DNA from: Saccharibacter sp. 17.LH.SD
GTDB taxonomy: Bacteria > Pseudomonadota > Alphaproteobacteria > Acetobacterales > Acetobacteraceae
Direction of reading: 5' to 3'
Assembly: GCF_009834805.1 (NCBI RefSeq)
Contig: NZ_WVHO01000009.1
Location: 622,501-686,500 of the forward strand
Length of the DNA: 64,000 nt
How positions within the stretch are numbered: the first letter of the stretch is position 1; each line of letters begins with the position of its first letter. The notes under the pieces were generated by a model that searched no databases, was not told the DNA's origin, and saw only the letters and a program-made list of their open reading frames with translations. Below, piece after piece: positions 59,558 to 64,000 of the stretch. Made by a program: the position numbers and the translations under genes.

Positions 59558-60319
59558 TCAATATTCATCTAAAGCGCTGAGAACCATGTCAGCGGCGAGT
59601 GCACTGCTATGTTGTTGCTGGCCTGTAATGAGACGACCGTCACGGATGGCAAAAGCTTCATTTGGGCCACGACATACAAAAGTTGTGCCAGAAATTTTAG
59701 TGGCTTCATCTTGGATAGTGTACGTATTCAACTTTGTGCCGAAAGCGGTATTGATTTCTTCTTCCTCTTCGTCAGTGAATCCTGTCCATTTTTTCCCATC
59801 GGCTAACAACCGACCATCGGAAAGCTTTGTCCAAAGCAGAAGAGAGGAACCGTGGCAAATTGTCGCAACAATCTTACCTTTTTCGTAAAAGGAGGCGATT
59901 AATGCGTGGAGTGCCGTGTCATCTTTAAAGGTGAGGAGTGGCCCACCGCCGCCAGCAACCCAGACAGCATCGTAATCGTCCACATTGATGGAACTGATCG
60001 ACAATGTATTTTTCAGCATCGCTGCGAATTTCGCATGATGCACGAAGCCAAGCGTAATAAGGTCATCGGCATAAGCACCGTTAAGTGTGCGTGGGTCGCT
60101 ATGGGTGTCGATCAAGACTTCCCCACCTTTGGGAGAGGCTAAATCCACGTGATGGCCAGCTTCTATGAAGGATAGGAAAGCACGCGTCATTTCTTCACCA
60201 AAGAACCCAACTGGAAACCCTTTGAGATCAGCAGTATTGGACACAATTGATAGAATGCGACGTGGTTTATGCTTTACGCCGAAACGGCTTTCAAATTTGA
60301 TATCAGATGCAGTAGACAT
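59558..60319 (-). CDS. DJ-1/PfpI superfamily (HchA-like) protein
   Basis: The 253-residue protein belongs to the class I glutamine-amidotransferase-like DJ-1/PfpI superfamily. It has GFFGEEMTRAF, the ASPKGG strand, DYDAVWVAGGGGPLLTF and the nucleophile elbow IVATICHGSSLLL with the reactive Cys, then TGFTDEEEEEINTAFG and TGQQQHSS. It resembles HchA-type glyoxalase III or protein-repair proteins in length and layout, suggesting defence against reactive aldehydes; this is by family. Single gene, leftward. Confidence 0.85.
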   Translation of the reverse strand: MSTASDIKFESRFGVKHKPRRILSIVSNTADLKGFPVGFFGEEMTRAFLSFIEAGHHVDLASPKGGEVLIDTHSDPRTLNGAYADDLITLGFVHHAKFAAMLKNTLSISSINVDDYDAVWVAGGGGPLLTFKDDTALHALIASFYEKGKIVATICHGSSLLLWTKLSDGRLLADGKKWTGFTDEEEEEINTAFGTKLNTYTIQDEATKISGTTFVCRGPNEAFAIRDGRLITGQQQHSSALAADMVLSALDEY

Positions 60320-60777
60320 GGTGGGCTCTCGATCAGTGGTGTAACAGCGCTAAATGTTTAGGGATATCCAAGGAACTTCTTCCCTTTATACAATCCGGCC
60401 ATGCTGTTGACCATATCTGTTTGGATCAACCAGGTAAAGTGATGGTCTGTTTAATCTCTAATTTTTCATTCGTCTGGGAGTGTAAAGAGGGAGTAATGAG
60501 ATAAGCGATGGATCTGTTGCAACGTTTTAGGTGCGCTGAAAAACAATAAGTCAGGAGATTCTCAGCTCATTCAAAACTCTGCAGCAAAGTTGCTTTACGA
60601 AACAAAAATTCTCCCGTACAAAATGTTACGAATTATAAATGAATTGATATCTATTTAGCGAGGGGAGGTCGGGAAATCGTTTTATTCAGCCGACGAAGGC
60701 TCTCCGCACTATGTGTCGCACCGCTGTTGGCAATGGCGGTGTTGAAGCAAAAACAGACTCAATCAGGGAAAAGCTTC
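60320..60777. other. Intergenic region with a candidate IS6 end
   Basis: No gene is visible until 60778, although an in-frame upstream extension of the beta-propeller gene reaches 60727. It contains CTGTTGCAACGTTT at 60514-60527 followed by GG...CTGAAAA, similar to the left end of the IS6-family element at 61759. The promoter of the beta-propeller gene is not evident. Confidence 0.45.
60514..60543 (+). repeat. Degenerate IS6-like terminal sequence
   Basis: CTGTTGCAACGTTT and the following CTGAAAA match the first 30 bp or so of the IS at 61759 with several changes. It may be the trace of a second IS copy on the left of the beta-propeller gene. Confidence 0.4.
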
Positions 60778-61755
60778 ATGTCGGCACGCAGGTTCGTATC
60801 CATCCCGCTCAACCAGCCTTGCCAGGCTTTGGCAGTTTCCCGCCGCGGCGATATGATCGCAGCGTATAAAAATTTTGGCGGCCTGATCTCCGTCTATGAT
60901 GTCTCAGGCAAGCTTCTGGCCGCCGTCGAGCGGACCGGACCGGATGTGAGCAAGGAGATCTACTTCACAGACAACGATCTGGTGATTTCCGATCCGAGAG
61001 ACCCGTATAGAGAAACGTGCTCCTTTCAGGCGATCGATATGAAACGCTCGGGAGAGGTCTCGTTTTCTGCGGCCCTGAGCGAGCGGCCCCGCTTCAAGTG
61101 GCAGGCTGGGCAGATCGCTTTGTCTGAAACGGGACGTCACATCCTTACCAACCCTAATACTGGGACGGCCGAAGACATTACACTTTATGACAGTCATGCA
61201 ATCGAAACCTGCCGTTTCCCAAATAGGGTGATTAAAGTGCTCGCGAGGGCGATCGCCATCCATGAGGGAACGGATCGCATCGCATTGGCGACATCACGGG
61301 AGGGAATCAATCTCCTGTCGATCAGCACGGGAGAGATCGTCCGGACCCTCGAAGGCTTATTCGGTGATTTTATACCGGCAGAGAGAATGGCTTTCTCAAG
61401 CTGCGGTCGGTTCCTCGCTGTCAGTCGTACCATTTCGAGTTCAGTACTGCAGCGCGCCTATGTCGGTGGCCTCCGCATCTATGACGCGGCAAGCGGCGCG
61501 CTCCTGCATGAGTCCGACACCCATGGCGAGTGTCCGGACCGTCTCGAATGGTGGGAACACATGCGCTCCTTCAACGCGCAAGTCAACGACGACTACATCA
61601 TCATCCGCGAACGTAACGGCCAGTTTACGGCCAGCACGCGGACTATTCCCGGCCTGATCGACGCTGTGGCGATCCCGGGCACCAGCACGATCGCCTACAT
61701 GCGTTGCGGTCTCCTGCGTTCGAGCAAGATCGAATTTCTGGACCTGGGAGCGTAA
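60778..61755 (+). CDS. Beta-propeller (WD40-like) protein of unknown function
   Basis: The 325-residue product consists of repeated four-stranded units of the type AVSRRGDMIAAYKNFGGLISVYDVSG, ALSETGRHILTN...ITLYDS, IAIHEGTDRIALATSREGINLLSISTG and FSSCGRFLAVS...LRIYDAASG, i.e. a propeller with WD40/YncE-like blades and no signal peptide. The start at 60778 has AGGGAAAAG upstream. The gene is clearly GC-richer than its surroundings and ends 3 bp before the IS6-family element, so it looks recently acquired. Function unknown. Confidence 0.65.
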   Translation: MSARRFVSIPLNQPCQALAVSRRGDMIAAYKNFGGLISVYDVSGKLLAAVERTGPDVSKEIYFTDNDLVISDPRDPYRETCSFQAIDMKRSGEVSFSAALSERPRFKWQAGQIALSETGRHILTNPNTGTAEDITLYDSHAIETCRFPNRVIKVLARAIAIHEGTDRIALATSREGINLLSISTGEIVRTLEGLFGDFIPAERMAFSSCGRFLAVSRTISSSVLQRAYVGGLRIYDAASGALLHESDTHGECPDRLEWWEHMRSFNAQVNDDYIIIRERNGQFTASTRTIPGLIDAVAIPGTSTIAYMRCGLLRSSKIEFLDLGA

Positions 61756-61758
61756 AGG

Positions 61759-62579
61759 GCCCTGTTGCAAAGTTTGGGCTGATATCTGAAACCATTGTCG
61801 GCTTTGAAGCGGAGCTGTTGGGATGAGTGATTTCAAAGGGCGTTATTTTCGAGGCGAAGTGATCTTGTGGGCGGTTCGTTGGTATTGCCGCTACGGGCTC
61901 AGCTACCGTGACCTTAAAACCAGGCTGGCCGAGCGTGGTGTGAGCGTTGATCATTCAACGATTTACCGTTGGGTTCAGCGCTATGCGCCCGAAATGGAGA
62001 AACACTTGTGCGCTGGTATTGGAAACGCCCGGGCTTCGTGCGCAGTTGACGGGTTGATGAGACCTACATCAGGGTCAAAGGAAAGTGGACGTATTTGTAT
62101 AGGGCCGTCGACAAAGACGGGTGATACGATTGATCGTTATCTGTCTCCGACCCGGAATGCCAAAGTGGCCAAGGCGCTGAACGGTCTGAAAGACTGGGAG
62201 AAGCCCGAGATGATCAACATGGACAAGGCCTCGACCTACGGCATTGCGATCAGCGAACTCAAGAAAGACGGAAAACTTCCGGATACGGTGAAACACCGTC
62301 AGGTGAAGTATCTGAATAACGTGATTGAATCTGATCATGGCAAGCTCAAGCAGCTCATCAAGCCGGTTCGTGGGTTCAACACCCTAAAAACAGCCTACGC
62401 GACGATCAAGGGTTTTGAGGTTATGCACGCCCTTAAAAAAGGACAGGCCTCACTCTGGCAATATCAGAAAGGCCTCATGGGAGAAGCACGTCTGGTCGAA
62501 AGACAATTCGGCGTTTACACCGTTTGAAATGCAAAATAAATTAAGTGGTTGCGTCCTTAACCTAACTTTGCAACAGGGC
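61759..62579 (+). mobile_element. IS6-family insertion sequence, defective
   Basis: The element is bounded by inverted repeats GCCCTGTTGCAAAGTT (61759-61774) and AACTTTGCAACAGGGC (62564-62579), 16 of 16 matching, and is about 820 bp long, the usual IS6-family size. No matching 8-bp target duplication is visible in the immediate flanks. Its transposase gene is damaged. Confidence 0.9.
61823..62527 (+). pseudogene. IS6-family transposase with compensating frameshifts
   Basis: The 234-codon frame starts FKGRYFRGEVILWAVRWYCRYGLSYRDL with the family's HTH, and ends with INMDKASTYG (second catalytic Asp) and VIESDHGKLKQLIKP (catalytic Glu). Between about 62005 and 62122 the frame is wrong: the true sequence (LVRWYWKRPGF...RVDETYIRVKGKWTYLYRAVDKDG), including the first catalytic Asp, lies in another frame and contains a TGA in place of the Trp of SWRVDE. 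About five residues before KALNGLKDW are also missing. The protein cannot be active as read. Confidence 0.85.
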
Positions 62580-62743
62580 ATTGCAATTACCTATTAGATC
62601 AGCCTTACATCATCACCAATTAGTACTCTCAAGCCGATACTCAAATTTTGAAAAGGGCTTGCTGTAAACGGTAATTTTATTTCATAATTGTAATCAATTT
62701 AGTCCTATCTAGGAATGTGTCCGCATGCAAAAAGGGGGATGTT

Positions 62744-63433
62744 ATGCACGTTGTTATGTTGCTGTATCCGGGGTTTGACCAACTCGATTTAACAGGACCA
62801 TTTGAAGTGATGGGGCGTTTCCCAGAAATGGACATACATTTGGTTTGGAAAAACTTGGATCTCGTAAAGGACAATTTAGGTCTTCAATTAAGTCCAACAA
62901 AAACATTTTTCGACTGTCCGCAGGCTGATATTTTATTTGTGCCTGGAGGGCCAGGGCAGTTGTCCTTAATACAAGATCAAGATGTTTTGGATTTTCTGTC
63001 CAAACAAGCCGCTGGAGCGTCATGGGTAACGTCAGTTTGTACGGGTTCTCTTGTTCTGGCAGCCGCTGGGTTATTAAGTGGCTATCGGGCGACATGTCAT
63101 TGGTTGTCGATTAACCAGCTTTCTTTGTTTGGCGCTATCCCAGTGTCGGAGAGGGTTGTTCGTGATCGGAATCGTGTCACAGGTGCGGGAGTGACATCAG
63201 GTATTGATTTTGCTCTGACATTTTGCGCAGAACTTTTTGGAGAGGATCGCGCCCGACGGGTTCAACTGGCAATGGAATATGATCCTGCTGCTCCCTTTCA
63301 TGATGGTAGCCCTGCAAGGGCAGATCCACATATCGTGGAAGCTGTTCGAGAGGCTTCAAAAGAATTTCAAAAGCTTCGGGAGGAGGTGGCGTTGTCGGTG
63401 AGTAAAAAGATCAAAGCACGTCAGAAGCTGTAG
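62744..63433 (+). CDS. DJ-1/PfpI family protein (isonitrile hydratase-like)
   Basis: The 229-residue protein has the family opening MHVVMLLYPGFDQLDLTGPFEV, the strand ADILFVPGGPGQ, and the nucleophile elbow SVCTGSLVLAAAGLLSGYRATCHW with reactive Cys, close to the isonitrile hydratase (InhA) and GlxA N-terminal branch. No C-terminal AraC DNA-binding domain is present, so it is an enzyme-type member. The ATG at 62744 follows AAGGGGG by 5 nt. It is 164 bp downstream of the IS. Confidence 0.85.
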   Translation: MHVVMLLYPGFDQLDLTGPFEVMGRFPEMDIHLVWKNLDLVKDNLGLQLSPTKTFFDCPQADILFVPGGPGQLSLIQDQDVLDFLSKQAAGASWVTSVCTGSLVLAAAGLLSGYRATCHWLSINQLSLFGAIPVSERVVRDRNRVTGAGVTSGIDFALTFCAELFGEDRARRVQLAMEYDPAAPFHDGSPARADPHIVEAVREASKEFQKLREEVALSVSKKIKARQKL

Positions 63434-63459
63434 AATTAAGAGTTAGAATTCTCTTTTTC
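63432..63459 (+). terminator. Possible terminator between convergent genes
   Basis: AGAATT and AATTCT form a 6-bp stem with a 9-nt loop, followed by CTTTTTC, just at the end of the DJ-1-like gene and touching the stop of the leftward gene. Confidence 0.4.
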
Positions 63460-64000
63460 TACGAAGAAGATAGGGTGTTTCTACCGTCACTTTGCAACCA
63501 TTTAGTAAGGTGAGATAATATACTGTGTATATCCTTCTTGAAGGAATAAAAGTTTTTGTTTGGTTTTAACGTATTAAGATTAAGATAGCATTGCCGATTA
63601 ATCTCAATTTGAAGAGTATGTTGTTTCTGTGCGCGTTGACTGTAGTGGTTGGTGATATAACCGCCAGCATAGGGTGTATTACGTTGGACGTGATACCCTC
63701 TCTGAGAAAAAGCATTATCGATGAAATCAATTAAGACAGGAGCGCAAGACTGTCCGTGTACGTCACCGAGGACAATATCGCATGGGCGTTGTTGGGCTAA
63801 AGGTGGCATTGAGTGAATATCAAGAAGAACCGAGAACCCGAATGTCTCAGTAAGTTGTTTCTGCGTATCTTTTAAAAGTTTATGATAGGGAACCCAACAG
63901 GCAAGAAGACGTTTCTCGGCTTCGGCAGCGGGTAGGCAATAACGGTAAATGGCACGTCCCGGAGAGATACATCGGGGGATGACACCATATCCAGCGCTTA
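63459..64000 (-). CDS. N-formylglutamate amidohydrolase family protein (5' end cut by window)
   Basis: The reverse strand is open from the right edge to the stop at 63459, giving about 180 residues of the C-terminal part. Visible are GYGVIPRC near the edge, LLDIHSMPPL (metal-binding DxHS), DIVLGDVHGQSC, NTPYAGGYITNHY with the conserved G-G-Y, and LQIEINRQCYLN, matching the HutG/N-formylglutamate amidohydrolase family (zinc-dependent, releasing formate in histidine or related breakdown). The start codon lies beyond the window. The true substrate is uncertain. Confidence 0.88.
   Translation of the reverse strand, partial: SAGYGVIPRCISPGRAIYRYCLPAAEAEKRLLACWVPYHKLLKDTQKQLTETFGFSVLLDIHSMPPLAQQRPCDIVLGDVHGQSCAPVLIDFIDNAFSQRGYHVQRNTPYAGGYITNHYSQRAQKQHTLQIEINRQCYLNLNTLKPNKNFYSFKKDIHSILSHLTKWLQSDGRNTLSSS

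Overview
The window is a chromosomal segment of an alphaproteobacterium, most likely an acetic acid bacterium (Acetobacteraceae). The pointers are the alphaproteobacterial pyruvate dehydrogenase layout (E1-beta and E2 each with one lipoyl domain), the purS/purQ/small-purL set followed by bolA and a CGFS glutaredoxin, COQ10-like and ELM1-like genes, and a base composition near 50% GC by eye. The genus cannot be fixed from this sequence.

Region 1 (1-25,300) is housekeeping. secG (cut by the window edge) and tpiA read leftward. A rightward cluster runs ppiD-like, trpE, trpG, trpD, trpC, followed by pdhA, pdhB, pdhC, lpd, lipA and a COQ10-like gene, which make and lipoylate pyruvate dehydrogenase and link it to quinone metabolism. 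After a small His-rich secreted protein with its own promoter and terminator come a lytic transglycosylase and a TerC-type membrane protein (leftward), then purB, purC, purS, a Rap1a/Tai-like secreted protein, purQ, purL, bolA and grxD, and leftward yraN and hemB.

Region 2 (25,300-34,130) is transport and envelope: four tandem paralogous APC-family amino acid permeases, a lipase-like protein and a convergent lipoprotein gene.

Region 3 (34,130-41,200) is a type I restriction-modification operon, hsdM-hsdS-hsdR plus a YgjP-like metallopeptidase. Its hsdR is split by a one-base frameshift at a run of six A. Region 4 (41,300-47,880) returns to core genes: a secreted esterase, glyA, a DEAD-box helicase, an ELM1-like gene, a large gene of unknown function and tRNA-Val(CAC).

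Region 5 (47,830-64,000) is accessory. A second, intact hsdM-hsdS-hsdR operon lies between tRNA-Val and a decayed copy of that tRNA's 3' half, which looks like an island integrated at the tRNA; IS6 and IS5 remnants sit inside it. Beyond it are three broken antitoxin-like genes with no visible toxins, a protein with two HdeA-like repeats plus a fragment of a paralogue, a zinc alcohol dehydrogenase, two DJ-1/PfpI-superfamily proteins, a beta-propeller gene next to a defective IS6-family element, and a partial N-formylglutamate amidohydrolase.

I found no CRISPR array, prophage or obvious new multi-gene defence system. The most unusual signals are the tRNA-Val island with its decayed repeat, the homopolymer break in hsdR, the cluster of dead antitoxins, the secreted-protein gene translationally coupled inside the purine operon, and the IS6-flanked beta-propeller gene.
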